16,618 nucleotides of DNA from Betaproteobacteria bacterium UBA2293 (GTDB lineage: Bacteria > Pseudomonadota > Gammaproteobacteria > Burkholderiales > Rhodocyclaceae), in NCBI GenBank assembly GCA_002345845.1, contig DDWF01000021.1, positions 1 to 16,618 of the forward strand, given 5' to 3'. How positions within the stretch are numbered: the first letter of the stretch is position 1; each line of letters begins with the position of its first letter. Positions 8,701 through 15,086 of the stretch are shown here, one piece after another. The notes below the pieces were generated by a model. The model worked only from the letters and a program-made list of their open reading frames with translations. It did not search any database and had not been told where the DNA came from. The position numbers and the translations under genes were made by a program.

Positions 8701-10144
8701 CCCGCACCGGGGAAAGGAGAAATTCTCCGCCGCCGGGTTCATGAACCAGATTCAGCTCCCCGGCGAAGTTTCCGCCGCTCCGCTTACCTGCTTGCTGGTC
8801 TCCCGCCAACGCTATGCCGAGGTCGGCGGACTGGATGCTGAAGCCCTGCCGTTCAGCCACGCTGACGTCGATTTCAGTCTGAAATTGCGCCAGCGCGGCC
8901 ATACCCTGGTCTACTGCCCGGCAGTCACGGTCGTTCATTATGGCAATATCGCCGGTGCTGAATTTCCACCGGATCCAGTCGCCAATGCCATCAGGGCACA
9001 ACAGGAAGCCAAGGCCCTTGCCACCGTACAACTGCGCTGGCCTGAAGCACTGGTCGGCGACGACCGCTGGAACCTGAACCTTAGCCTGGAGAACGAAACC
9101 CCGGCCATTGATGCGCAGATCCTGCCGACCTGGCGCTACCTGCCCGGCGACGTGCCGCGCATCCTCGCCCGCCCACTGCCCAACGGCCAGGGCCAGTACC
9201 GCCTCAGCCTGCCGCTACGCGCCGCCCGGGCCGCCACCCGCGCCCAGTCCTGCGAGATCCCGCAGGACCAGAACCGGGCCTTCAATCCCCTGGAAATCGC
9301 TCGCCTGGGCGCCGACAGCTTCATCGTCCAGCACTTCCTGACCGATTCGCGGCTCGGCGAACTGCACCAGTACCGCAAGTTCGCCCCGGACGCATTCATT
9401 GTTTACGCCTGCGACGACCTGCTGACCGACATGCCGCGGAAAAGCCATTTCCGTCGCCTGGTACCCGCCGATTCGCGGACCCGCTTCAAGGCGGCACTCA
9501 AGGCCTGCGACCGCCTGGTCGTCAGCACGCCCTTCCTGGCTGAGGCCTTCCGCCATTTCATCGACGACATCCGGGTCGTGCCCAATCGCATCGAACGCGC
9601 CACCTGGCTGTCGCTGAACAGCAAACGCCGCGTCGGCCCCCGTCCGCGTATTGGCTGGGCCGGCGGCACCGGCCACCAGGGCGACCTCGAACTGCTCAAG
9701 CCGGTCATCGAGGCAACCCGCAACGAGGCCGACTGGGTGTTCTTCGGCATGTGCCCGGATGAACTCCGCCCGCTATTGGCCGAGTATCATGAACTGGCTG
9801 ACTTCAACGACTACCCGCGCAAACTTGCGGCGCTCAGTCTCGATCTCGCCGTCGCCCCGCTGGAGGACATCCCGTTCAACCACGGCAAGAGCAACCTGCG
9901 CTTGATCGAATACGGGGCGCTCGGACTACCGGTGATCTGCAGCGACGTAACACCCTATCGCGACTCGCCAGTCCTGCGCCTGGCAAACGATCCGCAACGC
10001 TGGATCGCCGCCCTGCGCGAACGCCTCCACGACCTTGATGCAGCCGAGCGCGAAGGTCAGGCGCTGAAGCAGTGGGTACAGGATAGTTATGTTCTGGAAG
10101 ACCACCTCGACGAATGGTTGCAGGCCCATTTACCGAAATCTTGA
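5735..10144 (+). CDS. Giant modular glycan enzyme: methyltransferase, kinase-like domain, two GT2-like domains and a GT4-like domain
   Basis: A 1469-residue cytosolic protein. Domains as I read them: class I SAM methyltransferase (about 60-250; motif I LLELGCGCG at 81-89, ILR-type strand YLKPGGRLVI at 173-182). A kinase-like region (about 320-530) has K355 in IRVSKT, HxDxxxxN at 437-444 (HIDLTPFN) and IDEE at 455-458. A first GT-A domain (about 605-815) has the YVDDD motif (716-720) followed by PRFKSGLN. A second, better conserved GT2 domain (845-1090) shows VSIIIPS, AYNLGASQAAGE, REDTRIL and ADVDFSLKLRQRG (1043-1055). A GT-B domain (about 1180-1465) has GWAGGTGHQGD and the donor-site helix KSNLRLIEYGALGLPV (1385-1400). 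The ATG at 5735 has a GAGAAAAG ribosome site. Placed just upstream of fliC, it probably builds or caps the flagellin glycan; a lipopolysaccharide role is the alternative. Domain calls are motif-based; the kinase call is least sure. Confidence 0.85.
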   Translation: MDHTYNPTSNLWTRSDFSGIGYSDGQSFEFGLLETIRNSGDRSVFSAELQGKMGEWRSEYHLTPARHCLLRPLQFAPGESLLELGCGCGAITRYLGERGLNVTAVEGGAPRAAITAERCRDLPNVRVMLDDLVQFESDQQFDWVTLIGVLEYSPYFAPGPDPVLAYLQQALRYLKPGGRLVIAIENQLGLKYFNGCGEDHQGTPFFGPNNLYGDNTAVTFGKERLEEILRQAGCQSVEFLYPFPDYKIPSAIVSDRAFHTPGFSVADLLLRTEARDYAGRNRRLFSEQLVARTLEDNHVLQHFANSFLIVAARDATRPCIRADELAWCFAPGRQAAFRTETTFTQEAAGAIRVSKTHLGPVSADGNRTGLAHQLGATPYVRGRLMAWPMLKAKLQVNAEQELITAYLPYAHHLLSNSCPLAGHDPLQLANWETAGRHIDLTPFNLVQDGDQITAIDEEWALPHPIPAGWVLLRAIIQTSALSVGRQELAKSTLESLLIGITAQLGLRVERKHIDAWLAREADFLKQATGRKLRQPTAQTPLLELSANRLVDLDDLRSEGSGKSGVTVEPSEQATLDAQYRQWLARRSFVSADAEIIERSIAAWKSRPVFQILLRLEDGQQAQLADTFESLNHQFYGNWRVDVVTTLPAPAGIEEVANIGWHSIPDAAQGKATLDLLQVAHSCDWILEIPPGTILDPLCLWRIGHEADRTPDALAFYVDDDLASADGNRSTPRFKSGLNVEWLRSADIVGPLFVSRKALRRAGGVAEIEGGAWYDLLLRLLESVERQQIRHIADVLLSYREAIPAAPEACMYALARHLTRLGEAADVSPSSPHSWSVVYHATAQPKVSIIIPSSHSLEFLQPCLESLLDKTAYADYEILVVSTTTDADADCRQWLADRAANSPRPLRLIEQANCHTPSQAYNLGASQAAGEMLLLLREDTRILQEHWLDELVKQGLRPGIGAVTPRLVQPHSGLLENIGYVFGLGGLAGSPHRGKEKFSAAGFMNQIQLPGEVSAAPLTCLLVSRQRYAEVGGLDAEALPFSHADVDFSLKLRQRGHTLVYCPAVTVVHYGNIAGAEFPPDPVANAIRAQQEAKALATVQLRWPEALVGDDRWNLNLSLENETPAIDAQILPTWRYLPGDVPRILARPLPNGQGQYRLSLPLRAARAATRAQSCEIPQDQNRAFNPLEIARLGADSFIVQHFLTDSRLGELHQYRKFAPDAFIVYACDDLLTDMPRKSHFRRLVPADSRTRFKAALKACDRLVVSTPFLAEAFRHFIDDIRVVPNRIERATWLSLNSKRRVGPRPRIGWAGGTGHQGDLELLKPVIEATRNEADWVFFGMCPDELRPLLAEYHELADFNDYPRKLAALSLDLAVAPLEDIPFNHGKSNLRLIEYGALGLPVICSDVTPYRDSPVLRLANDPQRWIAALRERLHDLDAAEREGQALKQWVQDSYVLEDHLDEWLQAHLPKS

Positions 10145-10152
10145 AAATTGCC

Positions 10153-10179
10153 TAAAGTTTCCCAGCCGGCGTTCGTTAA
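10153..10179 (+). promoter_or_regulatory. Sigma-28 (FliA) promoter of fliC
   Basis: A perfect -35 TAAAGTTT (10153-10160), 11 bases of spacer, and TTCGTTAA (10172-10179), which matches 5 of 8 positions of the GCCGATAA -10 element. It sits 9 bases past the preceding stop and predicts a leader of about 65-70 bases ahead of fliC. This is the class IV position expected for a flagellin gene. Confidence 0.85.
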
Positions 10180-10253
10180 TTGACTCAAGGGTGGAAGGAA
10201 CTGGTTCTGAACCTCCCGTCTAGGAAATTCAACTTTTTGCGAAGGAGCAGAAA

Positions 10254-11054
10254 ATGGCACAAGTAATCTTCACCAATACATATTCTCTGAACGCTCAGAA
10301 GAATCTGAACAAGAACTCGCTCGGCCTGAGCACCGCCATTGAGCGTCTGTCCTCCGGTCTGCGTATCAACTCGGCCCGTGACGATGCAGCCGGCCTGGCC
10401 GTTGCCTCGCGAATGGAAGCTGATGCCCGCGGCCTGACCGTCGCCATCCGCAACGCTTCCGACGGTATCTCCTTCGGCCAAACGGCTGACGGCGCCCTCG
10501 GCACGGTCGGCGAAATCCTGCAGCGGATGCGTGAACTGGCTGTCCAGTCACTGAACGGCACCATCTCCGACACGGAGCGTGCCTATCTGGACGAAGAATT
10601 TGGCCAGCTCGACGATCAGATCACTGATTTGCAAGGTGCCGCCACGCTGAATAACACCAATGTCTTCTCCAGCGCAGGTTTCACCTTCCAGGTTGGTACG
10701 ACTTCGTCCCAGACGCTGACCGCCAGCTTCACCAGCGTCGCCGCAACCGGCACCGCTGTTGCCACTTCCGCTGGCGCCGCCGCAGCTCTGACCGCGATCG
10801 ACACCGCCCTAGACGAAGTCTCCGCAGCCCGCGCCGAAGCCGGTGGTGTAATGGGCGCCCTGCAGTTCCGTATCCAGCAGTTGGAAACATCCCGCGAAAA
10901 TCAGTACGCCGCCCGTAGCCGCATCATGGACGCCGACTTCGCGGCAGAAACAGCCAACCTGACCCGCGCCCAGATCCTGCAGCAGTCCGGTACGGCAATG
11001 GTGGCCCAGGCCAATGCGATTCCGCAGAACGTGCTGACGCTCCTCCGCGGCTAA
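10254..11054 (+). CDS. fliC: Flagellin (short form)
   Basis: Subunit of the flagellar filament, exported through the flagellar type III apparatus. At 266 residues it is about half the size of enteric flagellin. The D0/D1 helices are intact: N-terminal 1-135 with RLSSGLRINSARDDAAGLAV, and C-terminal 180-266 ending NVLTLLRG. D2/D3 is reduced to about 40 residues. That central stretch (139-172) is packed with Ser and Thr (16 of 34), so it is a good O-glycan acceptor candidate. The RMRELAVQS segment (91-99), part of the surface read by TLR5 in enteric flagellins, is conserved. Strong Shine-Dalgarno GAAGGAG at 10241-10247, six bases before the ATG. Expressed from the sigma-28 promoter at 10153; codon choice looks highly biased, as in a heavily expressed gene. 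Confidence 0.98.
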   Translation: MAQVIFTNTYSLNAQKNLNKNSLGLSTAIERLSSGLRINSARDDAAGLAVASRMEADARGLTVAIRNASDGISFGQTADGALGTVGEILQRMRELAVQSLNGTISDTERAYLDEEFGQLDDQITDLQGAATLNNTNVFSSAGFTFQVGTTSSQTLTASFTSVAATGTAVATSAGAAAALTAIDTALDEVSAARAEAGGVMGALQFRIQQLETSRENQYAARSRIMDADFAAETANLTRAQILQQSGTAMVAQANAIPQNVLTLLRG

Positions 11055-11083
11055 GCTGAACAATCTGTCCAGTAAGTAGTCAG

Positions 11084-11115
11084 AATGTGCGGAGGCTTAA
11101 CGGCCCCCGCACATT
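11084..11115 (+). terminator. Hairpin between fliC and flaG (partial terminator or 3'-end stabiliser)
   Basis: AATGTGCGG (11084-11092) pairs with CCGCACATT (11107-11115). After an A-C mismatch, GGC pairs with GCC inside, leaving a six-base loop. Only ATTT follows, not a real T run, so it should leak. It would cut down or protect flagellin transcripts while letting some polymerase through to flaG-fliD. Confidence 0.6.
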
Positions 11116-11135
11116 TGCACGTAAGGAGGAACAAA

Positions 11136-11516
11136 ATGAACATTCAATCCGTTACTGCAAATACCCAGGCACCGGTCGTCCAGCCCACAGGAAAAGCGCC
11201 GGCTCAGGCGGAGGCAAAGGCTGGCAGTCTGCCACCAGAAGCCCCGAAACGGGCCGAGGCCACGCAGGAGTCGCGGTCTAACAGCCGCGAAGAATCGGAA
11301 AAGGCAGTCAGGGAAGCGGTGGAAAACATCCAGAACTTTGTTGCCCAGAGCACCCGCGACATCACCTTCTCCATCGACGAAAGTGCCGGTTTCATGGTCA
11401 AGGTGATCGATCGCAACTCGCAGGACGTTATCCGCCAGATTCCGTCCGAAGAGGTTGTCGCGATCGCCAAGGCACTCGATAAGCTGCAAGGCCTGTTTGT
11501 GCGCGATAAAATTTAG
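11136..11516 (+). CDS. flaG: FlaG family protein (flagellar filament-associated)
   Basis: 126 residues from the ATG at 11136, which has a strong AAGGAGG seven bases upstream; an upstream in-frame ATG at 11085 lies inside the fliC 3' hairpin and was rejected. Residues 1-55 are low-complexity, rich in Gln, Ala, Pro and Ser. Residues 58-126 are the conserved FlaG domain, with VENIQNFVAQ, ITFSID, FMVKVIDR and VIRQIPSEEVVAIA. FlaG proteins affect filament length and often lie between flagellin and fliD, as here (34 bases before fliD). Precise molecular role in this family is not settled. Confidence 0.93.
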   Translation: MNIQSVTANTQAPVVQPTGKAPAQAEAKAGSLPPEAPKRAEATQESRSNSREESEKAVREAVENIQNFVAQSTRDITFSIDESAGFMVKVIDRNSQDVIRQIPSEEVVAIAKALDKLQGLFVRDKI

Positions 11517-11532
11517 GCTTCAATCACCAATA

Positions 11533-11549
11533 ATCTACCGGAGGTAGAT
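11533..11549 (+). promoter_or_regulatory. Hairpin covering the fliD ribosome binding site, GGA in the loop (possible CsrA site)
   Basis: ATCTACC (11533-11539) and GGTAGAT (11543-11549) form a 7-base stem around the loop GGA (11540-11542). The Shine-Dalgarno GGAGGT (11540-11545) is split between loop and stem, and the stem ends two bases before the ATG at 11551. This would mask fliD translation. GGA presented in a loop over a Shine-Dalgarno is also the typical CsrA/RsmA binding layout. Confidence 0.6.
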
Positions 11550-11550
11550 C

Positions 11551-12894
11551 ATGGCCAGCGGATCAATTTCGTCTCTCGGCATCGGTACAGGTCTTGATGC
11601 CAACTCGATCGTCAGCAAGCTGATGTCGCTCGAGCAAATGCCGCTAACTGCGCTGAAAGCCAAAAACTCGACCTACAGCGCCAAGCTTTCCTCCTACGGC
11701 CAGTTGAAATCTGCCCTGTCGACTCTGCAGACAGCCGCGAAAACTTTGGCTGACCCGAACAAACTTGGCGCCCTTTCGGCTACCGCAACAGACACGTCGA
11801 TTTTCCAGGCACAGGCCAGTATTTTTGCCAGCGCCGGATCTTATTCGATTGAGGTGATCCGTCTCGCTTCGGCGCAGAAGCGTTTTTCCGACACGGCTTA
11901 TGCCAGCACTGATGCCTTCGGTAGTGGCTCGCTACTTTTCAATGTCGGCGGCGTCGACAAGGAAGTCGAGATAACAGGTAGCAACAGCCTGGTTGATATC
12001 CGTGCCGCCATCAATGGCGCCAATATTGGCGTTACGGCCTCCATCATTTCCGGCGATGCCGGGGACAGGCTGGTTCTGACCGGTAACACCTCGGGTTCGG
12101 CAGGCAACTTCTCGCTGACGGTCGACTCGGCCGATGCCAACCTGCAGTCGCTGGCCAACTTCAATCTTGCCCATCCATTCAATTCAGATGCTCAGGATGC
12201 GCAAGCGCGAATTGACGGTGAACTTATCACCTCCAGCAGCAATACCCTGACCACCGCGCTCACCGGCATGACTTTGACGCTGACCAAAGTGGGTACCACC
12301 GAACTGACCGTTGCTCGCGACACCAGCAAGACGACCGAGGCGGTGAACGCTTTCGTCAAAGCATTCAATGACGTAATCACGCGCATCAAGGCAGACTCCA
12401 CCTACGATGCATCGACCAAGACCGGCAAGCCGCTGAACGCAGAATCCACGGTGCGAACGGTGATGCAGATGCTCAACGACGCACGCACCAAGACCCCGGC
12501 AAACCTGGGTGGTAGCCAGTTCGAAACACTCTCTTCACTCGGCATATCGATCCAGAAGGATGGCCTGCTGGCGCTTGACAACACCAAACTGCAGAGTGCG
12601 ATCAACACGTCCAGCAGCGATGTACAGAAAACGCTGGGCGCCTTTGGAACGGCATTTTCCAATGCACTGGAACAGACCATAGGCAGCAACGGTCTGATCG
12701 CCAATCGCGTCGATGGCATCAACCGCTCGGTTCGTTTACTGCAAGCCGACCAGGAGCGCCTGGAATTCCGTCTAAGCACCATCGAAAAGCGCTACCGCGC
12801 GCAATTCACCGCACTGGACACGCTGGTCAGCAGCTTGCAAACTACCGGCTCATACCTCTCCCAGCAGCTCGCTTCGTTGAACAACAACTCGTAG
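11551..12894 (+). CDS. fliD: Flagellar filament cap protein (hook-associated protein 2)
   Basis: FliD forms the cap that folds flagellin at the filament tip. 447 residues, a normal betaproteobacterial length. The FliD N-terminal domain is at about 8-108 (SSLGIGTGLD, SIVSKLMSLEQ, YGQLKSALSTLQTA). The C-terminal domain is at about 205-430 (FVKAFNDVI, LSSLGISIQKDGLLALD). The last 50 residues are an amphipathic coiled-coil tail (QADQERLEFRLSTIEKRY), as needed for export and capping. The ATG at 11551 has GGAGGT in place, but within a hairpin. It lies between flaG (34 bases) and fliS (25 bases), probably cotranscribed from the fliC promoter by read-through. Confidence 0.97.
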   Translation: MASGSISSLGIGTGLDANSIVSKLMSLEQMPLTALKAKNSTYSAKLSSYGQLKSALSTLQTAAKTLADPNKLGALSATATDTSIFQAQASIFASAGSYSIEVIRLASAQKRFSDTAYASTDAFGSGSLLFNVGGVDKEVEITGSNSLVDIRAAINGANIGVTASIISGDAGDRLVLTGNTSGSAGNFSLTVDSADANLQSLANFNLAHPFNSDAQDAQARIDGELITSSSNTLTTALTGMTLTLTKVGTTELTVARDTSKTTEAVNAFVKAFNDVITRIKADSTYDASTKTGKPLNAESTVRTVMQMLNDARTKTPANLGGSQFETLSSLGISIQKDGLLALDNTKLQSAINTSSSDVQKTLGAFGTAFSNALEQTIGSNGLIANRVDGINRSVRLLQADQERLEFRLSTIEKRYRAQFTALDTLVSSLQTTGSYLSQQLASLNNNS

Positions 12895-12919
12895 CCAGCC
12901 TGACCTCAGGATAATCCTC

Positions 12920-13318
12920 ATGGGCTTTGCTCCCAACCCTATACAGTCCTACCAGAATGTCGGTTTCGAAACCGACATTCGCGGTTCGGACCCCCATCGC
13001 CTGATCATTCTCCTTTTCGAAGGGGCGCTTTCGGCGCTTGACCGGGCGGAGGCTTCTCTGGCCGTCAAAAACTATCAGGACAAGACGAATGCCCTGACCC
13101 GCGCTATCGAAATCATCCTTGACGGCCTGAGTGCCAGCCTGAACATAGACGATGGTGGTGAGGTCGCGGGCAACCTCAAGTCGCTTTACGAATACATGGC
13201 CTCGCGGCTGACCCACGCCAATTTTCAGAATGACCTGAACGCCGTGAATGAAGTCAGGGGACTGCTGACGGAACTTTGCGGAGCCTGGAAAGAAATTGCC
13301 CCCAAGCCCTCGCTCTGA
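12920..13318 (+). CDS. fliS: Flagellin export chaperone FliS
   Basis: FliS binds the C-terminal helix of flagellin in the cytoplasm and keeps it unfolded for export. 132 residues; a four-helix bundle with the family pattern SDPHRLIILLFEGAL at 28-42 and the Tyr-Gln motif SYQNV near the N-terminus. The Shine-Dalgarno AGGA (12908-12911) faces a complementary TCCT (12915-12918) just before the ATG, so it may be weakly paired. A 26-base perfect palindrome sits in codons 12-21. The end overlaps the next gene by 23 bases. Confidence 0.96.
   Translation: MGFAPNPIQSYQNVGFETDIRGSDPHRLIILLFEGALSALDRAEASLAVKNYQDKTNALTRAIEIILDGLSASLNIDDGGEVAGNLKSLYEYMASRLTHANFQNDLNAVNEVRGLLTELCGAWKEIAPKPSL
12955..12980. 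repeat. 26-base perfect palindrome inside fliS
   Basis: The left arm GAATGTCGGTTTC (12955-12967) is the exact reverse complement of the right arm (12968-12980). As RNA it gives an 11-base stem with a UCGA tetraloop, 35 bases downstream of the fliS start codon. It encodes residues NVGFETDI plus flanks. Pairing is uninterrupted and ends at an A-G mismatch on the outside. Confidence 0.9.
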
Positions 13319-13622
13319 GGACGGTGGAACCGGGCGTGATCGACTGTTCGCCCTGCGCACCTGTCTAAATGATCTGCAAACCGCCATGCAAGGCGGTCAT
13401 TGGGAATCTCTGGCGCAACTCACCCATCAGCTCAGCCACATCCTTCAGCAACTGAACGCAAACCAGGCACCACCGCGACAAGGCGAAGCCGACGAATTGC
13501 GCCAGTTGCTCGCCCAGGCCGGAGAACTGCAGGCCCAGGCCAACACCCGCCAACAGCAGATCGGCCCGCTGCTCCGCGCCTGGCGCACGAAACCCGAAGT
13601 CGACGACACACCGACACCATGA
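13296..13622 (+). CDS. FliT-like flagellar chaperone (putative)
   Basis: 108 residues, almost all helix-forming. Identification rests mainly on its place directly after fliD-fliS and on its size. The segment LFALRTCLNDLQTAMQGG (17-34) followed by HWESLAQLTHQ fits the FliT pattern of a first helix, an acidic or Gly turn and a Trp before the second helix. FliT family proteins chaperone FliD. No in-frame ATG or GTG exists near the 5' end; the TTG at 13296 has GGAAAG just upstream and overlaps fliS by 23 bases. The next ATG (13386) would remove the first helix. The stop overlaps the next start (ATGA at 13619). Product name moderate, existence of the gene fairly sure. Confidence 0.6.
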   Translation: MPPSPRSEDGGTGRDRLFALRTCLNDLQTAMQGGHWESLAQLTHQLSHILQQLNANQAPPRQGEADELRQLLAQAGELQAQANTRQQQIGPLLRAWRTKPEVDDTPTP

Positions 13623-14731
13623 TTCCTGCCGACCTGGCCAGTCGTCTGCGAGTGGCGCTTCCCCCGGCGCAGCAGGAGGCTCCGCAGCCAGTCCTGCCCG
13701 TCCAGAAGCTCACCGATGCCCTGTCCAATCTGGTGCCAGGACAGCGGGTTCTGGCGGAAGTCCAGGCCATGTTGCCGAATGGCACCTATCGCGCCATCGT
13801 CGCCCAGCGTGACGTTACCCTGGCCCTCCCGTTCTCGGCCAAGGCCGGTGACAGCCTGGAGCTGGAGGTACTGGACAGCGATGGCAAGATCACCCTGGCT
13901 TTCGTCGCCAACCGGACGACTGGCCAGCAGGCAGCCGCCCAGCCGCGGGAGTCGGTTCCCACCACGCTCAGCCAGACCGGCCGCCTGATCGGCAATCTGC
14001 TGAGCAATGTCGAGGAAGGCGGCGCCAGGGCGGCGCCCGCCCCCCTGAACGGCAACCAGCCCTTGTTGAAGAGCGCCCCCGATGCATCCCTGTTGGCGCC
14101 GATATTGAAGGATGCCTTAGGCAAGAGCGGCGTTTTCTACGAGGCGCATCAAGCCCGCTGGGTAGCCGGGCAACTGCCGACCGAGGCCCTGCGCCAGGAA
14201 CCGCAAGGCAAGATGGCGCCAATACTGCCGCCCCCGCTGCAGGCCACGGCAACAGCGGAAGCCCGCGGCACCGACACGACAACACCCGTCACCCCCACTC
14301 CGACCAAGGTCGATCAGCCCGCCCCGGCGATGAGCCAACAAGGCACGGTGATCCCACGCGAATTGACGCCCCTCGTCCAGCAACAGCTGGATGCCCTGGC
14401 GACGCAGAACTATGCCTGGCAAGGGCAGGTCTGGTCCGGTCAGAAAATGTGGTGGGAAATTTCCGAAGATGGCGAACAGCATGCCGGACAGGATGACGAA
14501 GCCGGCCGACGCTGGCAGACCCGGCTGAAACTCGACCTGCCGGCACTGGGTGGCATTGCCGCCACACTGCGTCTGCAGCCCGGGGGCCGGGTGGAAATTC
14601 AAATGAGCGCCGACTCGGCCAGTAGCGAGGCGCGCCTGCGCGACAACGGCGAGGCGCTGGTCAAGCGCTTTGCCGCAGCCGGCCTGGAACTAACCCAACT
14701 GCTCGTCCAGCATGAGCAATCCGGAAGCTAA
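13619..14731 (+). CDS. FliK-like flagellar hook-length control family protein
   Basis: 370 residues from the ATG at 13619, which overlaps the preceding stop (ATGA); the long in-frame extension upstream (to 13400) lies within the fliT-like gene and was rejected. Residues 35-97 form a beta-rich domain (LVPGQRVLAEVQAMLPNGTY). Residues 165-185 hold the family motif SGVFYEAHQARWVAG. Residues 200-250 are a Pro/Thr/Ala linker. Residues 265-365 are the FliK C-terminal (substrate-specificity) domain, ending in KRFAAAGLELTQLLV. FliK measures hook length and, with FlhB, switches the export gate from hook to filament proteins. It precedes an FlhB-domain gene. A second fliK may exist elsewhere in the genome, so this could be a paralogue. 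Confidence 0.82.
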   Translation: MIPADLASRLRVALPPAQQEAPQPVLPVQKLTDALSNLVPGQRVLAEVQAMLPNGTYRAIVAQRDVTLALPFSAKAGDSLELEVLDSDGKITLAFVANRTTGQQAAAQPRESVPTTLSQTGRLIGNLLSNVEEGGARAAPAPLNGNQPLLKSAPDASLLAPILKDALGKSGVFYEAHQARWVAGQLPTEALRQEPQGKMAPILPPPLQATATAEARGTDTTTPVTPTPTKVDQPAPAMSQQGTVIPRELTPLVQQQLDALATQNYAWQGQVWSGQKMWWEISEDGEQHAGQDDEAGRRWQTRLKLDLPALGGIAATLRLQPGGRVEIQMSADSASSEARLRDNGEALVKRFAAAGLELTQLLVQHEQSGS

Positions 14732-15002
14732 CGGCGCCCGCGAGGCCATTGCCCTGGCCTACCGGCAAACCGATGCCGCTCCCCGTATCGTTGCCAAAGG
14801 CAAGGGACTGATCGCCGAGGAAATCATCGCCCGCGCCCGCGAACATGGCGTCTATGTCCATGAGTCACCGGAACTGGTCGCCCTGCTCACCCAGGTCGAT
14901 ATCGACGAGCACATTCCGCCGCAGCTCTACATGGCGGTTGCCGAACTCCTGGCCTGGCTCTACCGTATCGAACACGGCGAGGATGCAACGCCACCCATTT
15001 GA
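14712..15002 (+). CDS. Stand-alone FlhB C-terminal domain protein (FhlB / EscU-YscU-HrcU family)
   Basis: 96 residues that match only the cytoplasmic FlhB_CC part of the export-gate protein FlhB, without membrane segments. Landmarks: AIALAYRQTDAAPRIVAKG (13-31), EIIARAREHGVYVHE (37-51), IPPQLYMAVAELLAWLY (68-84). It starts roughly where FlhB would continue after its NPTH autocleavage site; that motif itself is absent. The ATG at 14712 lies 20 bases inside the fliK-like gene, so the two are coupled. Such orphan domains occur beside fliK-like genes in several proteobacteria, and can partly stand in for the FlhB C-terminal domain; whether this one does is not known. Confidence 0.88.
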   Translation: MSNPEANGAREAIALAYRQTDAAPRIVAKGKGLIAEEIIARAREHGVYVHESPELVALLTQVDIDEHIPPQLYMAVAELLAWLYRIEHGEDATPPI

Positions 15003-15086
15003 CGACCGACTGCCACCGCTGCCGAAAAAAGCGGGGCCTTCGTTTAAGATGCCGCTATCTCTTTTGCATTCGCTCACCCGTCGATC

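Noticed and set aside
13400..13618. 73-codon N-terminal extension of the FliK-like gene
   Set aside because: It lies wholly in the fliT-like gene in another frame, has a low-complexity Arg/Pro/Thr composition, and the ATGA start at 13619 fits the coupling.
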